Source: Bacteroidales bacterium
GTDB taxonomy: Bacteria; Bacteroidota; Bacteroidia; Bacteroidales; GCA-2748055
Reading direction: 5' to 3'
Assembly (NCBI GenBank): GCA_021740585.1
Contig: JAIOZM010000025.1
Location: 1-49,488 of the forward strand
Length of the DNA stretch: 49,488 nucleotides
Part shown: one piece after another, positions 7,900-15,916 of the stretch
Layout of the letters: every line of letters starts with the position of its first letter
How positions within the stretch are numbered: position 1 is the first letter of the stretch
Position numbers and translations under genes: made by a program
The notes under the pieces: model-generated
What the model was told of the DNA's origin: nothing
Databases searched by the model: none
What the model saw: the letters and a program-made list of their open reading frames with translations, nothing else

Positions 7900-9495
7900 G
7901 TGAAAAAGCAATTCCTTTTTATAATAATAATAGCTTCCACTTTGCTGTTTGGCGGAAAAGCCATCGGGCAGGAAAAGTATTGGGTAGTATTTACCGACAA
8001 GAAGGATGTTAGTTTCAATCCTTATACTTATTTTGACATAAGAACGATTGAAAAAAGAGAAAGATCCGGTATTTCTTTGGTGCAATTCAGCGATTTACCC
8101 CTAAATACCGAATATTGCGAAAGCATAGAAACTTTTGGAAAAATCACAACCAAAAGCCGTTGGCTGAATGCTGTAGCAGTTACGCTAAAAGAAAGTGATC
8201 TGAAAAGTATTCTTGAATTACCGAATGTTAAGGAGGTGGTTCCGATTCAAAAGATGGAAACTGCTGAATATAAAAAATCAAAAGAAATTAGTCCTGAAGA
8301 ACTATCCCATATTAACGCACAGCTTGATGAATTTGGTGGTGATTTATTCCTGAAGCAAAATATAGATGGAAGAGGCGTGAGAATAGCTGTTTTCGATGGA
8401 GGGTTTCCGGGAGTTGATACCAATCAGATTTTCAGTCATATCAGAAATGAAGAACGAATTATTGCCACTTACGATTTTGTAAATAAGGTTGAATTTGTTT
8501 ACGATTATAATTCACATGGTACCAGTGTGCTGGCTTGTATAGCGGGGATGCTCGACTCCACAAGAATAGGACTTGGAACCGGAGCTGAATTTTTACTTGC
8601 CAGAACAGAAGTTAAACCGGAAATTTTTGAGGAAGAAGAAAATTGGGCTGCTGCCATGGAATGGGCAGATAAAAACGGTGCCGATATAATAAGCAGTTCA
8701 TTAGGTTACACTTACGATCGATATTTCCCAAAACAAATGGATGGAAAATCGGTTTATGTTTCCCGAATGGCAACACTCGCGGCCCGAAAAGGTATATTGG
8801 TGGTAAATGCGGCCGGTAATGATGGGGATAATGACTGGGAAGTTATTGGTGCCCCTGCAGATGCCGACAGCATTCTTTCTGTGGGAGGAATTAGTCCCGG
8901 CACAAGACTTCACATCGACTTTAGTTCTTATGGGCCGACCTTTGACGGAAGGATGAAGCCAAATGTTGTTTCATTTGGTGAGGTAATTACTGCAGGGAAA
9001 AAATCAGTGAAAAAAGCCTATGGAACATCATTTGCCGCACCACTTGTGAGTGGATTTGCTGCTTGTGTTATGCAACTTCATCCGGAATGGGATAATATGA
9101 AGGTTTATGATGAGATTCAGAAATCAGGACATCTTTATCCTTACTATGATTATGCCCATGGCTTTGGAGTACCTCAGGCATCCTATTTTATTGGTGAAAA
9201 AAACGAAATTAAACAGAGTTTTACATTTGTTGAATACGAAGATGATGTTCAAATTCAACTTGTTGAAAGGGATGGCGAAGAAACGGAATCTCTTAAGAGT
9301 GCACCTTTTGGTCAGTCGGAGGATGATCATTATTTGTACTACCACATTGCTTCGCGCGAAACTGGAAAAATTCGAAAGTATGCGGTATTAAACATGAGCT
9401 CTGACTTTAGCTTTTCAATCTCACTTGATGATTTGAAGGAAGATGAGGTTATTAAAGCCCACTACAGAGGATATACTAATGAATATATATTTTAA
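7900..9495 (+). CDS. S8 family subtilisin-like serine protease, secreted
   Basis: A GTG start gives MKKQFLFIIIIASTLLFGG, a clear signal peptide. Residues about 26-120 look like an I9-type inhibitory propeptide (YWVVFTDKKD to LPNVKEVVPI). The catalytic domain has Asp166 in RIAVFDGG, His206 in NSHGTSV, the oxyanion Asn307 in NAAGND and Ser377 in YGTSFAAP, so the triad is complete. About 110 residues follow the catalytic domain; they do not look like a T9SS sorting domain, so the protein is probably periplasmic or released by another route. Total length is 531. The barrel protein gene starts 3 bases after its stop, suggesting co-expression. Confidence 0.93.
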   Translation: MKKQFLFIIIIASTLLFGGKAIGQEKYWVVFTDKKDVSFNPYTYFDIRTIEKRERSGISLVQFSDLPLNTEYCESIETFGKITTKSRWLNAVAVTLKESDLKSILELPNVKEVVPIQKMETAEYKKSKEISPEELSHINAQLDEFGGDLFLKQNIDGRGVRIAVFDGGFPGVDTNQIFSHIRNEERIIATYDFVNKVEFVYDYNSHGTSVLACIAGMLDSTRIGLGTGAEFLLARTEVKPEIFEEEENWAAAMEWADKNGADIISSSLGYTYDRYFPKQMDGKSVYVSRMATLAARKGILVVNAAGNDGDNDWEVIGAPADADSILSVGGISPGTRLHIDFSSYGPTFDGRMKPNVVSFGEVITAGKKSVKKAYGTSFAAPLVSGFAACVMQLHPEWDNMKVYDEIQKSGHLYPYYDYAHGFGVPQASYFIGEKNEIKQSFTFVEYEDDVQIQLVERDGEETESLKSAPFGQSEDDHYLYYHIASRETGKIRKYAVLNMSSDFSFSISLDDLKEDEVIKAHYRGYTNEYIF

Positions 9496-9498
9496 ATT

Positions 9499-10221
9499 AT
9501 GAAGAAAATATTATTTCTGACAGCTTTTTTGCTTGCGTTTCATTTTACTCAGGCTCAGGATGTTGTACTTGAAAAAGATGTGTCAGATCAATATAAAGGA
9601 ACCAAGGGTCCTAATATGCGGCACTTTAAGCATTTTTATCTGGGCCTGGGAACCATTCTCGATTTTGATGAAGAGGCAGGCTCTGCCATCAATCCCCTCA
9701 AATCTAATCAGTTTATTGTGGGCCGAAGATATAAACTAAAACTAGCCTCCTTTTATTCCATTGGTTATGATATCAATTTTAAGATTAATAAATATGGGCT
9801 TATTGGTGAAGATCAGGATACTCTGAAACCTTATAATCCTTTAGCAGTTGAAGGTGTTGAAGAGAAGCACAGTCTCTCAAGCAGTGCACTTGGCATGGAT
9901 GTTTATATGCGATTTAACATGGGTAAAAGAGGAAATAAACTAGGTAAATATGTCGACTTGGGATTCAGCGGACAATGGAATATTACTAATGTACAGGAAT
10001 ATACACTCATTAATAATGATGATCCATATGTAGGAAAGAGCAGGATTATAAATCGCAGGTTAAGCTTTGTTGAGCCCTTTTCTTATGGGCCGACCGCGAG
10101 AATCGGATTTAATAAAGTTTCGGTCTATGGGTATTATCGCTTAAGTGACCATTTCAAGTCATCATTCAACATGGCTGAATTACCCCGATTGTCTGTTGGA
10201 ATGCAGCTGGCATTGTTTTAG
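9499..10221 (+). CDS. Outer-membrane beta-barrel-like protein of unknown function
   Basis: A 240-residue protein with a signal peptide (MKKILFLTAFLLAFHFTQAQ). The mature part alternates polar and hydrophobic residues in short strands (FYLGLGTILDF, LASFYSIGYDINFKI, KVSVYGYYRLSD) and ends in a hydrophobic strand with a terminal Phe (LSVGMQLALF), typical of an outer-membrane barrel signal. I do not recognise a named family. It begins 3 bases after the S8 protease and ends in a 4-base convergent overlap with GGGP synthase. Confidence 0.7.
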   Translation: MKKILFLTAFLLAFHFTQAQDVVLEKDVSDQYKGTKGPNMRHFKHFYLGLGTILDFDEEAGSAINPLKSNQFIVGRRYKLKLASFYSIGYDINFKINKYGLIGEDQDTLKPYNPLAVEGVEEKHSLSSSALGMDVYMRFNMGKRGNKLGKYVDLGFSGQWNITNVQEYTLINNDDPYVGKSRIINRRLSFVEPFSYGPTARIGFNKVSVYGYYRLSDHFKSSFNMAELPRLSVGMQLALF

Positions 10222-10955
10222 GAAGATACCTTATCTCTTATTTTTGCAAGGGTGAGAATTAGTTCCGGATTTTGTTCCACACCATTTCCGGCTACAATTA
10301 TATCGGCTCCTGCAAGATAGATTTTTTCGGCCTGTTCCCCCGATCTTATTCCTCCCCCAACAATTAGGGGTGAAGAAATATTTTTTCTGACCTCAGAAAT
10401 CATATTCAATCCAACACTGTTCTCGGCTCCGCTTCCGGCTTCAAGATAACATAGCTTCATGCCAAGCAATTCTCCCGCGATGGCAGTTGCAACTGCAATT
10501 TCAGATTTGTCGGAAGGAATTGGAGAGGTATTGCTCATATATTCAACCGACGATTGCTTTCCATTCCCGATTAAGATATATGCAGTGGGAAATACATCTA
10601 TGCCACATTTTTTAATCTCAGGAGCGGCCAGTACGTGATGTCCAATAAGGAATTCAGGATTACGGCCGGAAATAAGTGATAAAAACAAGATGCCGTCGGC
10701 CAGACTACTAATTTGTAAAATATTCCCGGGAAACAGAAATACAGGCAGTTCAGAATACCTACGTATAATTTTTATGCTGTCTTCAACAGAACTAAATGTA
10801 AGGCTTCCTCCAACCAAAAGGAAATTAACACCGGCAGAATTCGATTTTTCAATCACTTCTTTCAATGCGACTTCGTTATAGGCATCCGGGTCAATTAAAA
10901 TTGCCAAAGCCTTTTTTCCTGAATGGAAACTGTATATATCTGTATTATTGCTCAT
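10218..10955 (-). CDS. Geranylgeranylglyceryl/heptaprenylglyceryl phosphate synthase
   Basis: The enzyme joins a polyprenyl diphosphate to glycerol-1-phosphate to make an ether lipid precursor. The 245-residue TIM barrel shows KALAILIDPD at the start, FLLVGGSLT, the substrate loop IGHHVLAAPE, YLEAGSGA, and the phosphate-binding VGGGIRSGEQA and AGNGVEQNP. Bacteroidota carry this group-II GGGPS; the prenyl chain length cannot be read. Its ATG shares one base with the stop of the upstream phosphopantetheinyl transferase (TAATG), so translation is probably coupled. It converges with the barrel gene and overlaps it by 4 bases. Confidence 0.92.
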   Translation of the reverse strand: MSNNTDIYSFHSGKKALAILIDPDAYNEVALKEVIEKSNSAGVNFLLVGGSLTFSSVEDSIKIIRRYSELPVFLFPGNILQISSLADGILFLSLISGRNPEFLIGHHVLAAPEIKKCGIDVFPTAYILIGNGKQSSVEYMSNTSPIPSDKSEIAVATAIAGELLGMKLCYLEAGSGAENSVGLNMISEVRKNISSPLIVGGGIRSGEQAEKIYLAGADIIVAGNGVEQNPELILTLAKIRDKVSS

Positions 10956-11587
10956 TATTTACATGTCCATACAATGGAATAATCTTTGTATATTTTATAT
11001 CTGATCCAGAAATCTTCAACTCCCCGGGTGTTCAATACCCGCCCTTTTATAATCCCATTTTCCTTAGGATGAAATGGAAAGATAGTAAGATTTTCTTTAA
11101 AATTAATATCCTGCTTATCACAAATCTTATATAATGCTTCCTTCGCGCACCAATGTATGTATAGGTGTAATCTCCTTTGCTCAGGATCCTTAGTTATAAC
11201 TTCCTGATTATTAATAAATTTATCGCTAAGGGTGCTAATCTTATGCGACATCAGTTCAAGATCAATGCCTACTCTTTTTGTTTTACTCAGGAATATTGAC
11301 GTTAGTTGGTAGGAATGCGAAATGCTTATATTGTATGTTGTTCCTTTAAGAAATGGTTTATTATCAGCATTGTATATTATTCGCGCATTACTTTCCAACA
11401 GATTATTAATTAAATTTCTTACGCTGAGCCATTCAAGCTTCCTGCCTTCACTTTTAAAGCTGTTTAATTTAATTAACTCATCCTCATCAAGATTAAGGTT
11501 TGAAAGCAAAGTTTCGTAATCCTCACTAACCTCCCATATCCCCATAAGGCAAACATCTTTAACCGATTCTTTCAAAATAATCCCCAT
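10955..11587 (-). CDS. 4'-phosphopantetheinyl transferase superfamily protein
   Basis: Proteins of this family move phosphopantetheine from CoA onto carrier proteins. The 210-residue length and two-lobed layout fit the Sfp-like class. The magnesium-binding motif is RVGIDLELM and the second signature is HWCAKEALYKI (usual form W-S/T-x-KEA; here WCAKEA). An N-terminal lobe with KLEWLSVRNLINNLL precedes. A GGGP synthase gene follows with a 1-base overlap. The carrier protein served is unknown; no polyketide or peptide synthetase is in the window, so the acyl carrier protein is a reasonable guess. Confidence 0.85.
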   Translation of the reverse strand: MGIILKESVKDVCLMGIWEVSEDYETLLSNLNLDEDELIKLNSFKSEGRKLEWLSVRNLINNLLESNARIIYNADNKPFLKGTTYNISISHSYQLTSIFLSKTKRVGIDLELMSHKISTLSDKFINNQEVITKDPEQRRLHLYIHWCAKEALYKICDKQDINFKENLTIFPFHPKENGIIKGRVLNTRGVEDFWIRYKIYKDYSIVWTCK

Positions 11588-11695
11588 AATTGAGTCCTAA
11601 GTAAATACAACACGATAATGTAAACTTTATTTTTCCCTAAAAAACGAAATTTAAGCTATGTATAACTGAATATTAATTCTGAAAATTTGAGTAAG

Positions 11696-12262
11696 CTAAT
11701 TCCATTGAAAACTATTTATTAATTCTTCGAGATCCAGCCTGATAAAACTTACAATAGGAGCTAATGAATCCTTTTCCGGACTGGTATTAAAATATAACGA
11801 ACCTCTTAAAAAATTCTTACTGCTATCGGTAAGAAAAAATTGTAGTGAGGAAGCGGTATTTCCCTTGAGATCGTAAATTATACCATATAAATTTCTTTCA
11901 GGAAGATAAATCAGACTTTCATCAATAGATTCAGCTTTTATACTATGCTTAAAGGCAAGTGTCCGACTATCCTCAATAAATTCATTTACATTATTGTTTA
12001 CTTTTTTATAACTCAGATAAATGGTAGCATCGAAGCTGGGGAATAAAATATTATACCACCAGGGTTCTGCATTATCGGAAGTGTCTGCAACTATTCTTGC
12101 GTAATCGGGATAAGCGAAAGAGAAAGGAGCGCCTTCATTAAATTGAATATAATTTTTTTTTGGAAAGTCAATCTTCATATAGCCCCTTGGTTTAGGAGTG
12201 TAGTCACTATTGCAGGAATACAGAAGCAGAAATGAAAGTGCTATAAGGATTGTTTTTTTCAT
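11696..12262 (-). CDS. gldD: Gliding motility lipoprotein GldD
   Basis: GldD is an outer-envelope lipoprotein needed for gliding and for T9SS function in Flavobacterium johnsoniae. The 188-residue protein has a lipoprotein signal (MKKTILIALSFLLLYSCNSD, lipid Cys at 17) and the family start YTPKPRGYMKIDFP, then YSFAYP-like and WYNI segments shared by GldD. It starts 3 bases after gldE, following the conserved mutY-ssb-gldE-gldD order. About 110 bases separate it from the downstream phosphopantetheinyl transferase gene. Confidence 0.93.
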   Translation of the reverse strand: MKKTILIALSFLLLYSCNSDYTPKPRGYMKIDFPKKNYIQFNEGAPFSFAYPDYARIVADTSDNAEPWWYNILFPSFDATIYLSYKKVNNNVNEFIEDSRTLAFKHSIKAESIDESLIYLPERNLYGIIYDLKGNTASSLQFFLTDSSKNFLRGSLYFNTSPEKDSLAPIVSFIRLDLEELINSFQWN

Positions 12263-12265
12263 GAA

Positions 12266-13582
12266 TCAGATTAATGTAATTTTTAATTTATTAATCTTTC
12301 TTTTATCCACAGAGAGAATAGTAAACTTAAACTTTCCAATTTTCACCACATCATTCATTGAAGGAATATCGCCGGTAACTTCAAGAATTAAACCTCCAAG
12401 TGTGTCAGAATCACCTCTTTCCTTTTCAAAAACATCCTCCTGAATCATTAAGGTTTTATAAAAATCGATAAGCAGAACTTTTGCATCGAAAACGTAATTA
12501 TTGTCGTCGATTTTAGTGTAAAGTTTAACAATGGCTTCCGATTCATCTGCAATCTCTCCCACTATTTCCTCCAAAATATCTTCAAGGCTTACAATCCCTT
12601 CGGTGCCACCATACTCATCAACAACAATGGCGAGATGAATTTTTTTCTCGCGGAATTCCTGCAGAAGTACATTTATTTTTTTTGCCCCGGGTACAAAATA
12701 ACTGGGACGAATTAAATCCTGCCATCTGAAATCGTCATTTTCTTCAATATAAGGGAGTAAATCTTTAACATATAGTATTCCCTTAATGGTGTCGAGTGTT
12801 TCAGAATAAACCGGAATTCTGCTATGCCCCGATTCTTTAAGCGTTTCAAATAAGGAACTTAGCTTACTATTAATATCAACAGCAACCACACGCATTCTTG
12901 GCATCATAATTTCATTCACTTCAATATTAGTGAATTTTACTATGCTTTTCAGAATTTTTTTCTCCTCATGAACCACGCCTGTAGTTAAATCAATGGCCTC
13001 AGATAAATCGTCCATCGTTAAATTCGATTTTTTAGTACGCAACCTTCGGTTTACAAAAGATGTGGAATAAATGAGAAATGAACTCAGGGGTGAGAACATT
13101 TTACTCAGGATAAACAGTGGTGCCGCCATGTGTACAGAAAACTTAAGTGCATTATGATTAGCATATAGTTTAGGTATAATCTCTCCAAAAAGCAAGAGTA
13201 AAAAAGTAACTGTAACCACCTGGGTGAAAAAGGCCCAAAAGGGTTCTTCCTGAAAGTTAATCAATGAAGTGGTTACATATGTTGAAATAATTACAATAGA
13301 AACATTGATGAAATTATTTGAAATCAGTATGGTGGCTAGCAGTTTTTCAGGATTTTTAAGAAGATGCCCCACACGATCAAAATGCTTTCCGTCCATTTCC
13401 CTTATCTTATTAAGCTGACTGGGATTGAGAGAAAAAAAAGCTACTTCAGAGCCTGATATCAGGGCCGATCCTATTAACAAAATCAGGATCATTAACAAAC
13501 CAATAATAATTCCGGAACTAAGCGGATTAAATTGAATGCTCAGAAGTATATTCAAGAAAAGATAATGGGGTTCAGGGTCCAA
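12266..13582 (-). CDS. gldE: Gliding motility-associated protein GldE (CNNM/CorC-like)
   Basis: A 438-residue inner-membrane protein. The N-terminal DUF21/CNNM domain (about 20-200) has several TM segments and the SGSEVAFFSLNPSQL motif; a CBS pair follows (NEIMMPRMRVVAVD, HSRIPVYSETLDTIKGILYV, LAIVVDEYGGTEGIVSLEDI), then a C-terminal CorC_HlyC domain. The family resembles magnesium/cobalt efflux proteins; GldE is tied genetically to GldD. The start is a TTG: no in-frame ATG lies between the upstream stop and the first TM helix, and MDPEP is a plausible family start. It lies 20 bases after ssb and 3 bases before gldD. Confidence 0.92.
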   Translation of the reverse strand: MDPEPHYLFLNILLSIQFNPLSSGIIIGLLMILILLIGSALISGSEVAFFSLNPSQLNKIREMDGKHFDRVGHLLKNPEKLLATILISNNFINVSIVIISTYVTTSLINFQEEPFWAFFTQVVTVTFLLLLFGEIIPKLYANHNALKFSVHMAAPLFILSKMFSPLSSFLIYSTSFVNRRLRTKKSNLTMDDLSEAIDLTTGVVHEEKKILKSIVKFTNIEVNEIMMPRMRVVAVDINSKLSSLFETLKESGHSRIPVYSETLDTIKGILYVKDLLPYIEENDDFRWQDLIRPSYFVPGAKKINVLLQEFREKKIHLAIVVDEYGGTEGIVSLEDILEEIVGEIADESEAIVKLYTKIDDNNYVFDAKVLLIDFYKTLMIQEDVFEKERGDSDTLGGLILEVTGDIPSMNDVVKIGKFKFTILSVDKRKINKLKITLI

Positions 13583-13602
13583 AGCTTTGGAATTAAATTA
13601 GA

Positions 13603-14106
13603 CTAAAAAGGGAGGTCGTCATTTTCTGAAGAATCGTCGGTTAAACCAATGGAAGGTTCTTCGTTGACAGAATCCTGTGGCTTACTATTCTGAATGTTTT
13701 GGGATGAGGAATTTTGTTGATTCCCTGTGTTAGGGCTCATTTCAGAACCATAAGAGCTTTCATTGGAAGTGCCATCAGATTTTCTTCCAAGCATTTGCAT
13801 AGTATCTCCTACTATCTCTGTCATATACCGGGTATTCCCATCTTTATCAGTATAAGACCTGGTTCTTATTCTTCCTTCGATATAAAGTTGAGAGCCTTTT
13901 TTGACGTATTTTTCAGCAATTTCAGCTAAACCTCTCCACAAAACAATGTTATGCCATTCCGTATTGGTAATTTTCTCACCATTCTTATTCTTATAGACTT
14001 CGGATGTTGCCAGAGAGAATTTTGATACAGCTGCGCCACCTTCAAGATACCTTGTTTCAGGATCTTTTCCCACATTTCCTACTAAAATTACTTTGTTAAC
14101 AGACAT
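13603..14106 (-). CDS. ssb: Single-stranded DNA-binding protein
   Basis: A 167-residue SSB. The OB fold begins MSVNKVILVGNVGKDPETRY and contains FSLATSE, EWHNIVLWRGLAEIAEKYVKKG and YIEGRIRTRSY. A low-complexity Ser/Asn/Gln linker (about 112-155) leads to the acidic tip ENDDLPF, which recruits replication and repair partners. It lies 110 bases downstream of mutY and starts the ssb-gldE-gldD run. A near-consensus -7 element (TATCTTTA, 14133-14126 on the minus strand) suggests it can be transcribed separately from mutY. Confidence 0.97.
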   Translation of the reverse strand: MSVNKVILVGNVGKDPETRYLEGGAAVSKFSLATSEVYKNKNGEKITNTEWHNIVLWRGLAEIAEKYVKKGSQLYIEGRIRTRSYTDKDGNTRYMTEIVGDTMQMLGRKSDGTSNESSYGSEMSPNTGNQQNSSSQNIQNSKPQDSVNEEPSIGLTDDSSENDDLPF

Positions 14107-14216
14107 AATAGTTTATTTTATTGTGTAAAGATAAGAAATCTGTGTCGGAAAAAATACAGACTTAATTTTTTTTAAGGCTAATATAACAGATTAAACAACA
14201 GAATATAGAAAATTGC

Positions 14217-15281
14217 TCAGATGTTATACTGAAAATTATGCTGCACATATTTTTGGATCAATCGTGGAAAAGGAAAAGTAACGAAATCATTAATATTTAT
14301 TATACGGGAATCGTGCAGACCGGTAATTGATGATAACTCCTTGATTTCAACCTGTATAAAAGCAGCCTTGATATTTTGATGACTTAATTTGTGGTAGTGA
14401 AACGGCGAAAAACTTAATCCCTTTATATCACTGCCCTTTAATTGAAACCTCTCCTGCATAATATCAACCCACTCTTCTTCCGCGGGCATTATGCTATATT
14501 CTATCAGCGGAAATTCATACATTCCTTTCCAGATATCCTGCGCTGTTCTTTTATTTATAACTACTTTATCTTTTTCTTTAAATATAAAATATAAGAAAGC
14601 TCTGTCGCGTTTGTTATTTTTCCTGTATGTTGCAGGGAGTTCATTAACAACCTGATTTGTATTTGCATAGCAAAGATCATTCAGAAAGCATTCCTTGCAC
14701 AATGGATTTTTAGGCAAACAAATAAGGGAGCCGAAATCCATCAGAGCCTGATTAAATTTCCCAGGCTCCCTCTTATCAATAATATCCATAATAATCGTTT
14801 CAATCTTTTTTGAAAAGACAGAACTTGCACTATCTTCCTTTAAACCATACAGCCTGCTTATCACACGTTTTACATTTCCGTCGATGGCAGGGTAGGGAAG
14901 ATTAAAAGCAATAGAAGAAATGGCGCCGGCTGTATATGGACCTATACCTTTTAAGTTCAGTATGTCTTTATAGGTATCGGGGAATATGCCACTGTATTGT
15001 TTACTAATTATTATGGCACTTTCTCTGAGATTTCTGGCTCTGGAATAATACCCCAGTCCTTCCCAGGCTTTTAATACCTCCACTTCTTCCGATTCAGCCA
15101 ATGACTTTATATCTGGAAACTGATCAATAAAATTCAGAAAGTAATTTATGCCCTGATTTACCCTTGTTTGCTGAAGAATTATTTCTGAAACCCAAATAAT
15201 ATAAGGGTTTTGGGTTTCCCTCCATGGCAGTTCCCGCTTGTTGGTATTATACCACTCCACCAATAATTTACTAATAGCCAT
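14217..15281 (-). CDS. mutY: A/G-specific adenine glycosylase MutY
   Basis: MutY removes adenine opposite 8-oxoguanine. With the ATG at 15281 the protein is 354 residues (MAISKLLVEWYNTNKRELPW). Visible are the catalytic Glu in SEIILQQTRV, the helix-hairpin-helix LKGIGPYTAGA, the catalytic Asp in AIDGNVKRV, the 4Fe-4S cluster Cys-x6-Cys-x2-Cys-x5-Cys (CLPKNPLCKECFLNDLC), and a C-terminal NUDIX-like 8-oxoG domain (FYHKLSH). A TTG twelve codons earlier at 15317 is in frame but falls within a -7 promoter element, so it is rejected. It is divergent from the HU gene. Confidence 0.95.
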   Translation of the reverse strand: MAISKLLVEWYNTNKRELPWRETQNPYIIWVSEIILQQTRVNQGINYFLNFIDQFPDIKSLAESEEVEVLKAWEGLGYYSRARNLRESAIIISKQYSGIFPDTYKDILNLKGIGPYTAGAISSIAFNLPYPAIDGNVKRVISRLYGLKEDSASSVFSKKIETIIMDIIDKREPGKFNQALMDFGSLICLPKNPLCKECFLNDLCYANTNQVVNELPATYRKNNKRDRAFLYFIFKEKDKVVINKRTAQDIWKGMYEFPLIEYSIMPAEEEWVDIMQERFQLKGSDIKGLSFSPFHYHKLSHQNIKAAFIQVEIKELSSITGLHDSRIININDFVTFPFPRLIQKYVQHNFQYNI

Positions 15282-15314
15282 AGACTTAAAATTAATATTT
15301 TGAAAAAAATAATT

Positions 15315-15322
15315 CAAAAATA
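15315..15322 (-). promoter_or_regulatory. -7 promoter element of mutY
   Basis: On the minus strand this reads TATTTTTG, an exact TAnnTTTG match, 33 bases before the mutY ATG at 15281. It overlaps the in-frame TTG at 15317. Confidence 0.6.
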
Positions 15323-15357
15323 ATGGTTTTGTATTTTATTAATCGGGATAAATCAAT

Positions 15358-15365
15358 TATATTTG
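15358..15365 (+). promoter_or_regulatory. -7 promoter element of the HU gene
   Basis: TATATTTG followed by C, an exact match, 53 bases before the HU ATG. It forms a divergent pair with the mutY element 35 bases away. Confidence 0.65.
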
Positions 15366-15418
15366 CAACTCAAAAGAAAAAATTAAATGTAATTCATTGA
15401 TAATTAAAGTGTTTTAAA

Positions 15419-15703
15419 ATGACTAAAGCAGATATTGTAAACGAGATTTCCAAAAATACCGGAATTGAAAAAGTAACTGTTCAGAAAACAGTAGAGGCTT
15501 TTATGGAATCAATAAAAGATTCACTAAGTAAAAACAGAAATGTATACCTGAGAGGTTTTGGTAGCTTCATCATCAAGAAAAGAGCTCAGAAAACAGCCAG
15601 AAATATTTCTAAAAATACAACTATTATTATTCCACAACACTTTATTCCATCATTTAAGCCTGCAAAAACTTTTGTTAGCAAGGTGAAGTCGAATGTAAAA
15701 TAG
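15419..15703 (+). CDS. HU family DNA-binding protein
   Basis: A 94-residue histone-like DNA-bending protein. The helical dimerisation part MTKADIVNEISKNTGIEKV is followed by VYLRGFGSFIIKKRAQKTAR, the beta arm with the IIIPQHFIPSFKP segment (HU consensus has IPAxxVPxFKPG) and a Lys-rich end. The Pro that intercalates DNA is retained. It is first in a run with the 30-residue basic protein and RNase G; the mutY / HU / RNase G neighbourhood recurs in Bacteroidota. Confidence 0.94.
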   Translation: MTKADIVNEISKNTGIEKVTVQKTVEAFMESIKDSLSKNRNVYLRGFGSFIIKKRAQKTARNISKNTTIIIPQHFIPSFKPAKTFVSKVKSNVK

Positions 15704-15717
15704 TAAAATAGGAAATT

Positions 15718-15810
15718 ATGCCAAGCGGAAAGAAGAGAAAAAGGCACAAGATGTCAACCCATAAACGCAAAAAGCGTTTAAGAAAAAACAGACATAAGAA
15801 GAGGAAATAA
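15718..15810 (+). CDS. Small basic AURKAIP1/COX24 (mS38-like) protein, 30 residues
   Basis: ATG at 15718 opens a 30-codon frame: MPSGKKRKRHKMSTHKRKKR followed by LRKNRHKKRK. More than half of the residues are Lys, Arg or His. It matches the AURKAIP1/COX24 domain found in mitochondrial ribosomal protein mS38 and in near-identical small proteins of Bacteroidota, usually beside an HU gene as here (14 bases after HU). A ribosomal or rRNA-binding role is the natural inference. A stable hairpin follows at 15837. Confidence 0.85.
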   Translation: MPSGKKRKRHKMSTHKRKKRLRKNRHKKRK

Positions 15811-15836
15811 TTTTCTATTTCTTAAAATCTATATGT

Positions 15837-15867
15837 AAACCTAAAGGTCCATCGGGTCTTTAGGTTT
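15837..15867 (+). terminator. Hairpin terminator after the HU/mS38-like pair
   Basis: A perfect 10-base stem (AAACCTAAAG with CTTTAGGTTT) closes an 11-base loop. The following sequence is T-rich but lacks a strong uninterrupted T run, so it may attenuate rather than fully stop transcription into RNase G. Confidence 0.6.
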
Positions 15868-15916
15868 ATTGTGTTTTATAGTTTGTTCGTAGTAACAAAG
15901 AAACAAAAATATTGAA

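Noticed and set aside
15281-15317. TTG at 15317 as start of MutY
   Set aside because: It overlaps an exact -7 promoter element and adds twelve residues not expected before MAISKLL; ATG 15281 fits the family start.
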